From NCBI RefSeq assembly GCF_000819745.1, contig NZ_CDDA01000006.1, positions 31,588-95,587 on the forward strand: a stretch of DNA of 64,000 nucleotides, read 5' to 3'. Source of the DNA: Aeromonas bestiarum. GTDB lineage: Bacteria; Pseudomonadota; Gammaproteobacteria; Enterobacterales; Aeromonadaceae. The position numbers were made by a program, and so were the translations under genes. Under the pieces are notes generated by a model. The model made no database searches and was not told the DNA's origin. It saw only the letters and a program-made list of their open reading frames with translations. Below are positions 21,475-31,694 of this stretch, one piece after another (the stretch's first letter is position 1; every line of letters starts with the position of its first letter).

Positions 21475-22227
21475 GTGGAGGCAAGGGCACAAGGGCGCAC
21501 CAAGGGTGGTTTCATTGCAGGGGTGGGATTTTTCATCCTGGTCATGTGGGGCTTCTACCAGACAGCGCTGGATGTTAAAGGTTGGCTGACGGATGCCAAT
21601 CGGTTGCCTATGAGCGAGCTGTTGCTGCAGGGGCAACACCAGTATTTGCAGACCGACGAGTTGCGTAACGCCGTGCTGGATGGTGCCGAGCTGCGTAACT
21701 TCTTCGAGCTGGATGTAAACGAATTGCAGGCGCGATTGAACGCCTTGCCTTGGGTGGCCCAGGTCTCTGTACGCAAGAAGTGGCCCAACAAGATCAAGGT
21801 CTATCTCACCGAGCAGGCGGTAGCGGCACGTTGGAATGGCAACCGCTTCGTCAACACCAAGGGTGAGGTGTTCAGTGCGCCGGACAGGGTGAAGACCCCC
21901 CTGATGCAGCTATCCGGGCCGGAAGATCAGGCCGTCAAGGTACTGGAAGCCAGCCGTCAGTACGAGGCGCAGCTGGCGGCCAAGGGATACAAGCTGCTGG
22001 GAGTGAATCTGACTCCCCGCCATGCCTGGGAACTGACCCTGGATGGCAACATTCAGCTGTTTTTGGGGCGCTCGGATATAGCGCTTCGACTGCAGCGGTT
22101 TATCGATGCTTTTCCGATCATCGAACCCCGTGAGCAGGTTGCTTATGTGGATCTTCGATACGACACCGGAATGGCAGTTGGCTGGAAGAAGAACGAAGAG
22201 AAAGTGAATGACCAAAACCGCAGATAG
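21475..22227 (+). CDS. ftsQ: Cell division protein FtsQ
   Basis: FtsQ (250 aa) is a bitopic divisome protein that joins FtsB and FtsL and links early and late division proteins. A short basic cytoplasmic tail precedes one membrane helix (FIAGVGFFILVMWGFYQTAL). The periplasmic POTRA domain follows (LNALPWVAQVSVRKKWPNKI is its core), then the beta domain with EQAVAARWNGNRFVNTKGEV. The start is a GTG at 21475 preceded by GGGGAAAGA. It overlaps ftsA by 20 bases. Confidence 0.94.
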   Translation: MEARAQGRTKGGFIAGVGFFILVMWGFYQTALDVKGWLTDANRLPMSELLLQGQHQYLQTDELRNAVLDGAELRNFFELDVNELQARLNALPWVAQVSVRKKWPNKIKVYLTEQAVAARWNGNRFVNTKGEVFSAPDRVKTPLMQLSGPEDQAVKVLEASRQYEAQLAAKGYKLLGVNLTPRHAWELTLDGNIQLFLGRSDIALRLQRFIDAFPIIEPREQVAYVDLRYDTGMAVGWKKNEEKVNDQNRR

Positions 22228-23467
22228 AAATCTGATTGTCGGACTGGATATCGGCACAACCAAGGTGGCGGTTCTGGTTGGCGAAGTGCTGCCAGACGGT
22301 GAGCTCAATGTCATCGGCATGGGCAGTCACGCCTCTCGTGGCATGGATAAGGGCGGGGTCAACGATCTCGATTCCGTGGTCAAGTCCCTGCGTCGTGCGG
22401 TGGAAGAGGCCGAGATGATGGCCGACTGCCAGATCAGCTCCGTGTATCTGGGGCTGTCCGGCAAGCACATCGATTGCCGCAACGAAACCGGCATGGTGCC
22501 CATCTCCGATGAGGAGGTGACCCAGGAGGACGTGGACAACGTCATCCACACCGCCAAATCGGTGCGCTTGTCCGATGAGCTGAGGGTGCTGCACGTGCTG
22601 CCCCAGGAGTTCGCCATCGATTACCAGGAAGGCATCAAGAACCCGGTCGGCCTGTCCGGGGTCCGGATGGCCGCCAAGGTGCACCTGATCACCTGCCACA
22701 ACGACATGGCCCGCAACATTGAGAAATGTGTGGAGAAAGTCGGTCTGCGGGTGGATCAGCTGATCTTCTCCGCGCTGGCTTCCAGCTATGCCGTGCTGAC
22801 CGAAGACGAGAAAGAGCTGGGTGTCTGCGTGGTGGACATAGGTGGCGGTACCATGGACATGTCGCTGTTTACCGGCGGTGCCCTGCGCCACACCAAGGTG
22901 ATCCCGTACGCCGGCAGCACTGTGACCAGCGACATCGCCTACGCCTTCGGCACACCGCCGCTGGACGCAGAAGCGATCAAGGTGCGCTACGGCTGCGCCC
23001 TCGGCCGTCTGGTCAGCAAGGAAGACAATATTGAAGTACCCAGTGTCGGCGGTCGTCCGGCGCGTAGCCTGCAACGGCAGACACTGGCCGAAGTGATTGA
23101 GCCCCGTTACACCGAGTTGCTCTCCATGGTGAATGATGAGCTGGTGCGGGTACAAAGCGAATTGAAAGCGCAGGGGGTCAAGCATCAGCTGGCTGCCGGT
23201 GTGGTCTTGACCGGCGGCGCTGCCCAGATCGAAGGCATTGTGGAGTGCGCAGAGCAGATATTCCAGAGCCAGGTCCGGGTAGGAGAGCCCATGAACATAC
23301 GTGGTTTGAGTGATTACGTGCAGGCGCCTGTGTACTCGACTGCGGTCGGGTTGCTGCAGTATGGCCGCACCCATCAAGCCACTGGTAGCAACAAAGAATA
23401 TGCCGCCAAGGCAAGCGTCGGTGGCCTGGTCAAACGGGTTAGCAACTGGCTGCGTGGCGAGTTCTAA
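22208..23467 (+). CDS. ftsA: Cell division protein FtsA
   Basis: FtsA (419 aa) is an actin-like ATPase that tethers FtsZ to the membrane. The phosphate-1 loop is VGLDIGTTKVAVLVGE, the phosphate-2 loop is VVDIGGGTMDMSLFTGG, and the adenosine loop is VLTGGAAQIEG. The C-terminal amphipathic helix that anchors the protein is VKRVSNWLRGEF. The ATG at 22208 lies inside the end of ftsQ, so translation is probably coupled. The length is typical. Confidence 0.97.
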   Translation: MTKTADRNLIVGLDIGTTKVAVLVGEVLPDGELNVIGMGSHASRGMDKGGVNDLDSVVKSLRRAVEEAEMMADCQISSVYLGLSGKHIDCRNETGMVPISDEEVTQEDVDNVIHTAKSVRLSDELRVLHVLPQEFAIDYQEGIKNPVGLSGVRMAAKVHLITCHNDMARNIEKCVEKVGLRVDQLIFSALASSYAVLTEDEKELGVCVVDIGGGTMDMSLFTGGALRHTKVIPYAGSTVTSDIAYAFGTPPLDAEAIKVRYGCALGRLVSKEDNIEVPSVGGRPARSLQRQTLAEVIEPRYTELLSMVNDELVRVQSELKAQGVKHQLAAGVVLTGGAAQIEGIVECAEQIFQSQVRVGEPMNIRGLSDYVQAPVYSTAVGLLQYGRTHQATGSNKEYAAKASVGGLVKRVSNWLRGEF

Positions 23468-23506
23468 GAATTTTGCTGAGTCAGGCAAATAAAGCGGAGA
23501 GACAAC

Positions 23507-24658
23507 ATGTTTGAATTTATGGATAGCCACACTGACGAAGCCGTCATTAAAGTGATTGGTGTGGGTGGCGGCGGCGGTAACGCGGTCGAGCACATGGTTC
23601 GTCAAAACATCGAAGGTGTCGAGTTCATTACCGTCAACACCGACGCCCAGGCTCTGCGTAACTCCAGCGCCAACACAACCCTGCAGATCGGCGGTGGCAT
23701 CACCAAGGGTCTGGGTGCCGGAGCCAATCCGGAAGTGGGTCGTGATGCGGCCATGGAAGACAGGGAAGCGCTGCGTGAGCTGCTGACCGGTTCCGACATG
23801 GTGTTCATCGCCGCCGGCATGGGTGGTGGTACCGGTACAGGTGCTGCGCCTATCGTGGCCGAAGTGGCCCGCGAGATGGGCATACTGACAGTTGCTGTCG
23901 TAACCAAGCCGTTCTCCTTCGAAGGGAAGAAGCGGATGGGCTTCGCCGCCCACGGCATCGAAGAGCTGTCCAAGAACGTCGACTCCCTGATCACCATCCC
24001 CAACGACAAGTTGCTGAAGGTGCTGGGTCGTGGCATCTCCCTGCTGGACGCCTTCAAGGCAGCCAACGATGTGCTGCTGGGTGCGGTACAGGGCATTGCC
24101 GAGCTGATCACCCGTCCGGGCTTGATCAACGTCGACTTCGCGGACGTGCGTACCGTGATGCGTGAAATGGGTACCGCCATGATGGGTACAGGTTCCGCCT
24201 CCGGTGATGACCGTGCCGAAGAAGCGGCCGAGAAAGCCATCTCCAGCCCGCTGCTGGAAGACGTGGATCTGGCCGGTGCCCGTGGCATCCTGGTCAACAT
24301 CACCGCCGGCATGGACATGACCATCGAAGAGTTCGAAACCGTGGGTAACGCGGTCAAGGCCTTCGCCTCCGAAAACGCCACCGTGGTGGTGGGTACCGTA
24401 ATCGACCCGGAAATGCACGACGAACTGCGTGTGACCGTGGTTGCCACCGGTATCGGTGCCGAGCGCAAGCCCGACATCACGCTGGTGAAGAACAACATGG
24501 TACAAGAGCGTCCGGCCCGTCAGCCCCTGATCAGCGAAGCCCTGCAGTCTCGCGTGATGGAAGAGGCACCGGCCAAGGTGGTCAACGCCGAGCCGCAAGC
24601 TCGTCGCGAACCGGATTATCTCGATATTCCTGCGTTCCTGCGCAAGCAAGCTGACTAA
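23507..24658 (+). CDS. ftsZ: Cell division GTPase FtsZ
   Basis: FtsZ (383 aa) polymerises into the Z ring. The tubulin signature GGGTGTG lies near residue 106, with the T7-loop aspartates in NVDFADVRTVM. A variable linker follows residue 320, and the conserved C-terminal peptide is YLDIPAFLRKQAD, which binds FtsA, ZipA and, in E. coli, ZapD (zapD is also in this window). The ATG has GGAGAGA upstream. It ends the division cluster. I see no clear terminator before lpxC. Confidence 0.98.
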   Translation: MFEFMDSHTDEAVIKVIGVGGGGGNAVEHMVRQNIEGVEFITVNTDAQALRNSSANTTLQIGGGITKGLGAGANPEVGRDAAMEDREALRELLTGSDMVFIAAGMGGGTGTGAAPIVAEVAREMGILTVAVVTKPFSFEGKKRMGFAAHGIEELSKNVDSLITIPNDKLLKVLGRGISLLDAFKAANDVLLGAVQGIAELITRPGLINVDFADVRTVMREMGTAMMGTGSASGDDRAEEAAEKAISSPLLEDVDLAGARGILVNITAGMDMTIEEFETVGNAVKAFASENATVVVGTVIDPEMHDELRVTVVATGIGAERKPDITLVKNNMVQERPARQPLISEALQSRVMEEAPAKVVNAEPQARREPDYLDIPAFLRKQAD

Positions 24659-24676
24659 GCCTCTAATGGCACTAGT

Positions 24677-24706
24677 TTGTTTGTTGCTTAAGGAATGTGC
24701 TAAGAT
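24677..24706 (+). promoter_or_regulatory. Possible lpxC promoter
   Basis: TTGTTT (24677-24682) and TAAGAT (24701-24706) are 18 bases apart, upstream of the lpxC ATG. The match is moderate. Confidence 0.35.
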
Positions 24707-24759
24707 GGCCTGCCAACGACCATCTGGTCCGGAATATGAGCTGTTAAGCGGATACGCCC

Positions 24760-25683
24760 ATGATTAGACAAAGAACCTTGAAAACGAGTGTCCAGGCCAC
24801 CGGTGTGGGCCTGCATTCGGGCCGGAAAGTCACAATGACGTTCCGTCCGGCGCCTGTTAACACAGGGATCGTTTACTTGCGTACCGATCTTGATCCTGTG
24901 GTAGCGCTGCCAGCCAATGCCGATCAGGTGCGTGATACCGTGCTTTGTACCGCTCTGGTCAACGAAGCCGGTGTCCGTGTCTCTACCATTGAGCACCTTT
25001 CTGCCGCGCTGGCCGGGATGGGGATCGACAACCTCTATGTCGAGGTTGACGCGCCCGAGATCCCGGTGATGGACGGCAGTGCGCACCCCTTTATCTACCT
25101 GCTGCAAGAAGTCGGTATCCGTGAACAAAATGCGGCCAAGCAGTTTGTGCGGATCAAGCAGAGCATCCGGGTTGAAGACGGCGACAAGTGGGCGGAATTC
25201 CACCCCTATCGCAACGGCTTCAAGATGGATCTCGAGATCGACTTCCAGCATCCGGTATTTGAAGGACGCAATCAGCGTTGCGTGCTGGATTTCTCCGGTG
25301 CCTCTTTCGTGAAAGAGATCAGTCGTGCCCGTACTTTCGGTTTCATGCGTGACATCGAGTACCTGCGTTCCCAGAACCTGGCGCTGGGCGGAAGCCTGGA
25401 AAACGCCGTGGTACTGGATGACTATCGGGTACTGAACGAAGATGGTCTGCGTTATGAAGACGAATTCGTCAAACACAAGATGTTGGATGCGATCGGTGAC
25501 CTGTACATGTGTAACCGCAGCATCATTGGCGAATTCCGTGCCTACAAGACGGGTCATGCCCTGAACAACAAGCTGCTGCGTGCCTTGCTGGCCAAGCAGG
25601 AGGCCTGGGAACTGGTGACCTTCGAGGGTGAGGGCGACAAAGCGCCCATCGCTTACTACGATAACGGTCTGGTTCTGGCCTGA
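24760..25683 (+). CDS. lpxC: UDP-3-O-acyl-N-acetylglucosamine deacetylase
   Basis: LpxC (307 aa) is the zinc deacetylase that commits UDP-GlcNAc derivatives to lipid A. The zinc ligands are recognisable: the His in [16 protein letters not shown] and the His and Asp of [24 protein letters not shown] and [16 protein letters not shown] are also family blocks. The length is close to the 305 residues of E. coli LpxC. The C-terminus, which in E. coli carries the FtsH degradation signal, ends YYDNGLVLA, close to the E. coli tail, so similar turnover is plausible. Confidence 0.97.
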   Translation: MIRQRTLKTSVQATGVGLHSGRKVTMTFRPAPVNTGIVYLRTDLDPVVALPANADQVRDTVLCTALVNEAGVRVSTIEHLSAALAGMGIDNLYVEVDAPEIPVMDGSAHPFIYLLQEVGIREQNAAKQFVRIKQSIRVEDGDKWAEFHPYRNGFKMDLEIDFQHPVFEGRNQRCVLDFSGASFVKEISRARTFGFMRDIEYLRSQNLALGGSLENAVVLDDYRVLNEDGLRYEDEFVKHKMLDAIGDLYMCNRSIIGEFRAYKTGHALNNKLLRALLAKQEAWELVTFEGEGDKAPIAYYDNGLVLA

Positions 25684-25693
25684 TAGCTGTGCA

Positions 25694-25730
25694 ACGGAAC
25701 GTCGGTCCTCTCTCCGCACCGACGTTCCGT
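25694..25730 (+). terminator. Hairpin after lpxC
   Basis: ACGGAACGTCGGT (25694-25706) pairs perfectly with ACCGACGTTCCGT (25718-25730). The T tract after it is weak (CATTTGTTTA), so it may stabilise the lpxC mRNA as much as terminate it. Confidence 0.6.
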
Positions 25731-25823
25731 CATTTGTTTACTCCATCCTTTAATACCGATTATCTCCCGGTTTTATTACCCGTGCTGGCTCTTGGCCTCA
25801 CCTGACCGAGCAGACTGATTTCT

Positions 25824-26729
25824 ATGAGCATTACCCTGATCCTCAACGGCAAGCAGCGACGCAAGTTGCACTTACCCAAACAACGTCTGGCCTGGGTCGG
25901 CGGTATCCTCTTCACTGTATTGGCCCTGGGTGGTGGTTGGCTCTGGCAGAGCTGGCACCAGAAAATGGAGGCGCTGGAAGTCGCGCTGGCCATGGCCGAA
26001 CAGCAAAAATCCACGCAAGGGGCCGATGAAGCCCGCGAACAGCTTGCCATGCTGGCTGCCCAGGTGGGCACCATGCAGGGGCAGCTGGGTCGCCTCAATG
26101 CGCTCGGCGAGCGGCTGACCGAGAAGGCAGACCTCGATCCCGAGGAGTTCAATTTCAAGGAGTTGCCCCCCATGGGCGGCCCTTCCTATGATGCGGATCT
26201 GGAAGTCAGCCTCAACGAGCTGCAGGATTCCATGAAGCATCTCAGCCAGCAGCTCAGCAGTCGTGAAGAGCAGCTGTCGGTACTTGAATCTTTCATCATG
26301 AATCACCATATAACCGATGCCGGTTTTATTTCCGGTTCGCCGGTCAAGCAGGAGCGAGTTTGGGTCTCCTCTGGCTTCGGTGGTCGGGTCGATCCGTTCA
26401 ACGGTCGCGCCAAGATGCATAAAGGGGTGGATTTCCGTGGCAAGCCCGGCACTCCCATCCTGGCCACAGGCCCGGGCATCGTCAGCTGGGCGGGCCGTCA
26501 TCCGGAATTTGGCAACATGGTGGAGATCAACCATGGCAATGGTTTGGTGACCCGCTATGCCCACAACTCCAAGTTGCTGGTCGAAGTGGGCACCCTGGTC
26601 GATGAGGGCCAGAAGATTGCCTTGATGGGACGCACCGGTCGCGCGACCGGGGTCCATTTGCATTACGAAGTATTGAAAGACGGTCGTCAGGTCAACCCCG
26701 CACGCTTTCTTAATGCCAGACGGGGTTAG
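25824..26729 (+). CDS. Membrane-anchored M23 (LytM) peptidoglycan endopeptidase
   Basis: This 301-aa protein has a basic N-terminus, one membrane helix around residues 28-46 (WVGGILFTVLALGGGWLW), a coiled coil to about residue 165 and a C-terminal M23 peptidase domain. The zinc and catalytic residues appear intact: the His and Asp of MHKGVDFRGKPG and the HLH of GVHLHYEVLKDG. Such enzymes cut peptide crosslinks in peptidoglycan. It occupies the place of secM between lpxC and secA. I find no SecM-like arrest sequence at its C-terminus, which ends VNPARFLNARRG. The exact subfamily name is not certain. Confidence 0.88.
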   Translation: MSITLILNGKQRRKLHLPKQRLAWVGGILFTVLALGGGWLWQSWHQKMEALEVALAMAEQQKSTQGADEAREQLAMLAAQVGTMQGQLGRLNALGERLTEKADLDPEEFNFKELPPMGGPSYDADLEVSLNELQDSMKHLSQQLSSREEQLSVLESFIMNHHITDAGFISGSPVKQERVWVSSGFGGRVDPFNGRAKMHKGVDFRGKPGTPILATGPGIVSWAGRHPEFGNMVEINHGNGLVTRYAHNSKLLVEVGTLVDEGQKIALMGRTGRATGVHLHYEVLKDGRQVNPARFLNARRG

Positions 26730-26788
26730 GTTTTTTTCTCCAGGTTCCAGTGACGGAACACTTATATAACCAGAAATAGTTGGTACCC

Positions 26789-29509
26789 ATGATTAGCACA
26801 CTGCTCACCAAGATTATCGGCAGCCGGAACGACAGAACGCTCAAGGCTTTGCGCAAAATTGTAAAACAGATCAATGCGATGGAGCCTCAGTTCGAGGCCC
26901 TGTCCGATCAGGAGTTGCAGGCCAAGACAGCTGAATATCGTCAGCGTCTGGAGCAGGGTGAGACGCTGGAGCAGTTGCTGCCGGAAGCATTCGCCACCGT
27001 GCGTGAAGCCTCCCGCCGGGTGTTTGGCATGCGTCATTTCGACGTGCAGCTGATCGGTGGCATGGTGCTGAACTCCAACCGCATCGCCGAGATGAAGACT
27101 GGTGAAGGTAAGACCCTCACCGCGACCCTGCCGGCCTACCTGAACGCCCTGAGTGGTCGTGGCGTGCACGTGGTGACGGTCAACGACTATCTGGCCAAGC
27201 GTGATGCCGAGGCGAACCGCCCCCTGTTCACCTTCCTCGGCATGACGGTCGACTGCAACGTGCCAGGCATGGATGCGTCCCAGAAGCGTGACGCCTACGC
27301 CGCCGACATCACCTACGGTACCAACAACGAATTCGGTTTCGATTACCTGCGCGACAACATGGCGTTTTCGCCGGAACAGCGCGTGCAGCGTCCGCTCAAC
27401 TACGCGCTGGTGGATGAGGTGGATTCCGTGCTCATCGATGAAGCCCGTACCCCGCTCATCATCTCCGGCCCGGCCGAAGACAGCTCAGCCCTCTATATCC
27501 AGGTCAACAAGCTGATCCCCGAGCTGATCAAGCAGGACAAGGAAGACACAGAGGAGTACACGGGTGAAGGTCACTACACGGTCGACGAGAAGAACCGTCA
27601 GGCCCTGTTGACCGAAAACGGCCAGATCTTCGTGGAAGAGCTGCTCAAGCGAGAGGGGCTGCTGGCAGAAGAGGACTCTCTGTTCTCCGCCACCAACATC
27701 AGCCTGCTGCACCACGTCAACGCCGGTCTGCGCGCCCACACTCTGTTTGAGCGCAACGTCGACTACATAGTGCAAAAAGACGAGATCGTCATCGTCGACG
27801 AACACACGGGTCGCACCATGCCGGGCCGTCGCTGGTCCGATGGTCTGCACCAGGCCGTCGAGGCGAAGGAAGGGGTCAAGATCCAGAACGAGAACCAGAC
27901 TCTGGCCTCCATCACCTTCCAGAACTACTTCCGTCTCTATGACAAGCTGGCGGGCATGACGGGTACTGCGGATACCGAAGCCTTTGAATTCCAGCAGATT
28001 TATGGCCTGGATACAGTCGTTATCCCGACCAACAAGCCGATGGTGCGCAAAGACATGGGCGATCTGGTCTATCTGACCGCCAATGAGAAATACGCCGCCA
28101 TCATCGAGGATATCCGTCAGTGCGTGGCCAAGGGCCAGCCGGTACTGGTCGGTACCGTCTCCATCGAAAACTCGGAGCTGCTCTCCGGCATCCTGACCAA
28201 GGAAGAGATCCCGCACAAGGTGCTGAACGCCAAGTTCCACGCCATGGAAGCTGAGATAGTCGCTCAGGCGGGTCAACTCGGCGCCGTTACCATAGCGACC
28301 AACATGGCCGGTCGTGGTACCGACATAGTGCTGGGTGGCAACTGGCAGGCGGAGATTGCCCAGCTGGAGAATCCGAGTGACGAGCAGATCAGCGAAATCA
28401 AGGCCGCCTGGCAGATCCGCCACGATGCCGTGCTGGCTGCCGGTGGCTTGCACATCATAGGTACCGAGCGACACGAATCCCGTCGCATCGACAACCAGCT
28501 GCGCGGCCGTTCCGGTCGTCAGGGTGACCCGGGTTCCTCCCGCTTCTATCTCTCCATGGAAGATACCCTGATGCGGATCTTCGCCTCCGATCGTGTCACC
28601 GGCATGATGAAGAAGCTGGGCATGGAAGAGGGCGAAGCCATCGAGCACCCCTGGGTAACCAAGGCCATCGAAAACGCCCAGCGCAAGGTGGAGGGTCGCA
28701 ACTTCGACATCCGCAAGAGCCTGCTCGAGTTTGATGACGTGGCCAATGACCAGCGCAAGGTGGTCTATGAGCAGCGCAACGAGCTGCTGGACACCAACGA
28801 TATCTCCGACACCATTAACGTCATCCGTGACGACGTCTACGGCGCCGTGATCGACGAGTACATTCCGCCCCAGTCTCTGGAAGAGATGTGGGATGTGCCG
28901 GGCCTGGAAGCGCGCCTGAAGGCCGACTTCGCACTGGATCTGCCACTGCAGCAGTGGCTGGCGGAAGATGACAAGTTGTATGAAGAGAAGCTGCGCGAGC
29001 GCATTCTGGAAGAAGCCACCAAGCTCTATGCCCACAAGCAGGAGATGGTCGGTATCGATGTGCTGCGCAACTTCGAGAAAGCCGTGATGCTGCAAACCCT
29101 GGATGGCCTGTGGAAGGAGCATCTGGCGGCCATGGATCACCTGCGTCAGGGCATCCATCTGCGCGGCTACGCCCAGAAGAACCCCAAGCAGGAGTACAAG
29201 CGCGAATCCTTCGATCTGTTCACCCAGATGCTGGAAACCCTCAAGCGCGACGTGGTCAGCATACTGAGCCGGGTACAGGTGCAGGGCCGTGACGTGGAGG
29301 CGCTGGAAGAACAGCAGCGTCAACAGGCGGAAGCCGCTCCCCACACTTATACCCATGCCGCCGCAGAGAGCCAGCTGGCCGATGAAGAGGCCGCTGCCGA
29401 AGAGGGTCACACTACCTTCGTGCGGGATGAGCAGAAGGTCGGTCGCAACGATCCCTGCCCCTGCGGCTCCGGCAAGAAATACAAGCACTGCCACGGTCAG
29501 TTGACCTGA
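26789..29509 (+). CDS. secA: Preprotein translocase ATPase SecA
   Basis: SecA (906 aa) drives secretory proteins through SecYEG. The Walker A motif [14 protein letters not shown] lies near residue 100 and the DEAD-type box is [26 protein letters not shown] is in the second ATPase domain, and [17 protein letters not shown] carries its arginine finger region. The C-terminal zinc motif [14 protein letters not shown] binds SecB and phospholipids. I chose the ATG at 26789 over an in-frame TTG at 26780. The ribosome-binding site in front is weak, which fits a gene whose translation is controlled. Confidence 0.98.
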   Translation: MISTLLTKIIGSRNDRTLKALRKIVKQINAMEPQFEALSDQELQAKTAEYRQRLEQGETLEQLLPEAFATVREASRRVFGMRHFDVQLIGGMVLNSNRIAEMKTGEGKTLTATLPAYLNALSGRGVHVVTVNDYLAKRDAEANRPLFTFLGMTVDCNVPGMDASQKRDAYAADITYGTNNEFGFDYLRDNMAFSPEQRVQRPLNYALVDEVDSVLIDEARTPLIISGPAEDSSALYIQVNKLIPELIKQDKEDTEEYTGEGHYTVDEKNRQALLTENGQIFVEELLKREGLLAEEDSLFSATNISLLHHVNAGLRAHTLFERNVDYIVQKDEIVIVDEHTGRTMPGRRWSDGLHQAVEAKEGVKIQNENQTLASITFQNYFRLYDKLAGMTGTADTEAFEFQQIYGLDTVVIPTNKPMVRKDMGDLVYLTANEKYAAIIEDIRQCVAKGQPVLVGTVSIENSELLSGILTKEEIPHKVLNAKFHAMEAEIVAQAGQLGAVTIATNMAGRGTDIVLGGNWQAEIAQLENPSDEQISEIKAAWQIRHDAVLAAGGLHIIGTERHESRRIDNQLRGRSGRQGDPGSSRFYLSMEDTLMRIFASDRVTGMMKKLGMEEGEAIEHPWVTKAIENAQRKVEGRNFDIRKSLLEFDDVANDQRKVVYEQRNELLDTNDISDTINVIRDDVYGAVIDEYIPPQSLEEMWDVPGLEARLKADFALDLPLQQWLAEDDKLYEEKLRERILEEATKLYAHKQEMVGIDVLRNFEKAVMLQTLDGLWKEHLAAMDHLRQGIHLRGYAQKNPKQEYKRESFDLFTQMLETLKRDVVSILSRVQVQGRDVEALEEQQRQQAEAAPHTYTHAAAESQLADEEAAAEEGHTTFVRDEQKVGRNDPCPCGSGKKYKHCHGQLT

Positions 29510-29528
29510 TCGATCCGATGCCATCACA

Positions 29529-29554
29529 AGGCGGGCCCAGTGCCCGCTTTGTTA
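29529..29554 (+). terminator. Short hairpin after secA
   Basis: GCGGGC and GCCCGC pair around a CAGT-containing loop and are followed by TTTGTT. It is a modest intrinsic terminator between secA and mutT. Confidence 0.55.
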
Positions 29555-29600
29555 TTAGTGGCGATGAATACCGTGGCAGCAAGTGACAGAGGTAATAGAG

Positions 29601-30008
29601 ATGGAACAGAAAAAACGGCTCTGGGTGGCGGTTGGCGTCATCGAGAATGAACGGGGCGACATCTTCATCGCCAAGCGCTCTTCAGACCGCCATCAGGGCG
29701 ATCGCTGGGAGTTTCCGGGTGGCAAGGTGGAGGCGGGGGAAGACCTGCTCACCGCGCTGGACAGGGAGCTGTGGGAAGAGATTGGCATCCGGGTGCTGGA
29801 TTGCGCCCCCTTCATGGAGCTGCACCACGATTACCCCGAGAAGCAGGTGTTGCTGGATATCTGGAAGGTGACCCGTTTCAGCGGCGAGCCGTTCGGCAAG
29901 GAGGGGCAGGAGTGTCTGTGGGTGCCGCTGGCATCGCTGCATGAATACCGGTTCCCGGATGCCAACGGTCCTATCGTGGCGCGGCTGCAAGCCTCTCTGA
30001 CCACCTGA
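29601..30008 (+). CDS. mutT: 8-oxo-dGTP diphosphatase MutT
   Basis: MutT (135 aa) is a Nudix hydrolase that removes 8-oxo-dGTP and so prevents A:T to C:G mutations. The Nudix box is complete in GGKVEAGEDLLTALDRELWE followed by EIGI. The N-terminal strand LWVAVGVIENERGDIFIAKR matches MutT more closely than other Nudix enzymes. I chose the ATG at 29601 because GAGG lies eight bases upstream; a GTG at 29583 would add six residues. The secA-mutT-yacG neighbourhood is the same as in E. coli. Confidence 0.93.
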   Translation: MEQKKRLWVAVGVIENERGDIFIAKRSSDRHQGDRWEFPGGKVEAGEDLLTALDRELWEEIGIRVLDCAPFMELHHDYPEKQVLLDIWKVTRFSGEPFGKEGQECLWVPLASLHEYRFPDANGPIVARLQASLTT

Positions 30009-30061
30009 TGCGGATTGGATATCCGTCGCTGAATCATTTGCGTGGATATGGCATAGAAATT

Positions 30062-30088
30062 AAAAAAGGGCCTTGTGGGCCCTTTTTT
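30062..30088. terminator. Bidirectional terminator between mutT and yacG
   Basis: AAAAAAGGGCC pairs with GGCCCTTTTTT around a 5-base loop. With T runs on both strands it can stop transcription from mutT and from the convergent yacG operon. Confidence 0.88.
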
Positions 30089-30097
30089 GTGCGCGGC

Positions 30098-30292
30098 TCA
30101 TTGCCACTGCTCACCCTCTTCCGGGTAAGGTAGCAGCTCCGGATTGATGGGGCCCGGGATGCGTTTCTCCTCGTTGGCCCACTCGCCCAGATCGATCAGC
30201 TGGCAGCGTTTGCAACAGAAGGGCCGAAACGGGCTCTGGGGGCCCCACTCCAGCTCGGTTTTACAGGTCGGGCATTTTATCTTGGTGACCAT
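30098..30292 (-). CDS. yacG: DNA gyrase inhibitor / zinc-binding protein YacG
   Basis: YacG (64 aa) is a small zinc protein that binds GyrB and blocks DNA binding by gyrase in E. coli. The four zinc cysteines are in CPTC near the N-terminus and [20 protein letters not shown] after it, the exact YacG pattern. The length is standard. It ends the minus-strand run coaE-zapD-yacG, nine bases after zapD. Confidence 0.93.
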   Translation of the reverse strand: MVTKIKCPTCKTELEWGPQSPFRPFCCKRCQLIDLGEWANEEKRIPGPINPELLPYPEEGEQWQ

Positions 30293-30301
30293 TCTTGCTC
30301 C

Positions 30302-31024
30302 TTAGCAGCAGGCGAGCTGGAAGGGGACATCGCCAATCTGCTGCTCTGTGGTTGGCAGGAAGCGCAGGGCGAAACGGTTCTTATGGCCGCTCAGCGTCGG
30401 ATAGCACTGCTGGGCGCCGGGCAGGCGGATCCGGATCAGCTCGGCACTCTCGGCGGTATCCTGGAAGAAACCGTTGGTGGCGATCTGATCGCTGAAGTTG
30501 CCGGACTCGCGCCACAGCCGCAGCAGCAGGGAGATGGCATTCATCAGCAGGTTGATGTCGCTGAGCCACAGCTGCATCTGCTGATGGCGAGCGACAGCCG
30601 GGGTGCCGAGCCAGTGGTGCAGTTGCGGCACATCGAAGGCGCACAGGCCGCCAGGGATGGAGAAGCGCTGGCGGATGGAGCCGAGCAGCCGATCTTCTTT
30701 CAGTCTGGCACCGGGACGCGGGGCGCTGAGCAGGTTGCGAGAGAGCTGGGTGCTCTCCTGCTGCATCTGCTTGATCTGCTCCAGGTCGACATCCGGCAGG
30801 CTGGCCCAGTGGCTCAGACGCTGGCCTAGACGTTCCAGATCCTTGATGAGATCGGCCCGCAGATCGCCACGCTCCAGCAGCTCCTGCAGATCGAACAGCC
30901 CCTTGAAGAAGGCGATGTGTGCCCAGGACTGGTCACTCTCCAGATTGTCGCGGATCTGGGAAAACAGGGACTCCAGACGAAGATAAGTCCGGCTTTTTTC
31001 ATTGAGAGGGAAATCGTAAATCAT
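30302..31024 (-). CDS. zapD: Cell division protein ZapD
   Basis: ZapD (240 aa) crosslinks FtsZ filaments and stabilises the Z ring. The N-terminal MIYDFPLNEKSRTYLRLESL aligns with E. coli FEHPLNEKMRTWLRIE, which fixes the start at 31024; the frame is open further but without similarity. The rest is mostly helical, with a C-terminal beta part near FALRFLPTTEQQ. It lies between coaE and yacG as in E. coli. Confidence 0.93.
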   Translation of the reverse strand: MIYDFPLNEKSRTYLRLESLFSQIRDNLESDQSWAHIAFFKGLFDLQELLERGDLRADLIKDLERLGQRLSHWASLPDVDLEQIKQMQQESTQLSRNLLSAPRPGARLKEDRLLGSIRQRFSIPGGLCAFDVPQLHHWLGTPAVARHQQMQLWLSDINLLMNAISLLLRLWRESGNFSDQIATNGFFQDTAESAELIRIRLPGAQQCYPTLSGHKNRFALRFLPTTEQQIGDVPFQLACC

Positions 31025-31061
31025 GCCTAATCCTGGCCAGCCATAAACCGGCCTAGTGTAC

Positions 31062-31676
31062 TCACACTTGGCTGGCTTGTTGAGAGGCAAATGCCATATA
31101 TGTCTCGTGCAGCGCTAAAATACGCGGCTTTATGGTCTCGGGTGCGCCATTCTTGTTATCCAGCACGTCATCGGCTGCTGCGAGCCGTTCCGCACGACTC
31201 GCCTGGGCGGCCAGAATGGCCTGCGCCTGCTCTCGGCTCACGCCGTCCCGACGGCAGGTTCGCTCAATCTGGGTCGCCTCGTCCACGTCGATCACCAGCA
31301 CCCGGTTGGCAAGGCCGGTGAGCTTGTTTTCCACCAACAGCGGCACCACCAGCAGACAATAGGGGGAACGGGCGGCGGCGCACCGGCGCAGCATCTCCTG
31401 GCGGATCAGGGGGTGGAGCAGGGCATTGAGCCAGACCTTGGCGTCCGGGTCGCTGAATACCCGTTCCCGCAGGCTGCGTCGATCGAGCTGGCCATCAGCG
31501 GTGATGACATCCGGGCCAAAATGGGCCGCGATGGCGGCAAGGGCCGGGGTGCCGGGTTCCACGACTTCGCGAGCGATGACGTCCGCATCCACTACGTCTA
31601 TGCCAAGCTCGGCAAATTGATTGGCTATGGTGGTTTTACCGCTGCCGATACCACCTGTGATGGCAACTACATACAT
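31062..31676 (-). CDS. coaE: Dephospho-CoA kinase
   Basis: CoaE (204 aa) performs the last step of coenzyme A synthesis, phosphorylating the ribose 3'-OH of dephospho-CoA. The P-loop is [20 protein letters not shown], followed by [15 protein letters not shown] with the conserved Asp. [11 protein letters not shown] and VPLLVENKL are further family blocks. The length is normal. It lies 18 bases after tapD and is probably transcribed with the pilus genes. Confidence 0.96.
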   Translation of the reverse strand: MYVVAITGGIGSGKTTIANQFAELGIDVVDADVIAREVVEPGTPALAAIAAHFGPDVITADGQLDRRSLRERVFSDPDAKVWLNALLHPLIRQEMLRRCAAARSPYCLLVVPLLVENKLTGLANRVLVIDVDEATQIERTCRRDGVSREQAQAILAAQASRAERLAAADDVLDNKNGAPETIKPRILALHETYMAFASQQASQV

Positions 31677-31694
31677 GGGTCAGAACACCCTTTT

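Noticed and set aside
22118-24649. 843-codon minus-strand open frame across ftsA and ftsZ
   Set aside because: Antisense to two essential, well-recognised genes, crosses their boundary and shows no family features.
26660-26729. SecM-like arrest peptide at the end of the M23 gene
   Set aside because: The C-terminus has no sequence like the SecM arrest motif (no GIRAGP).
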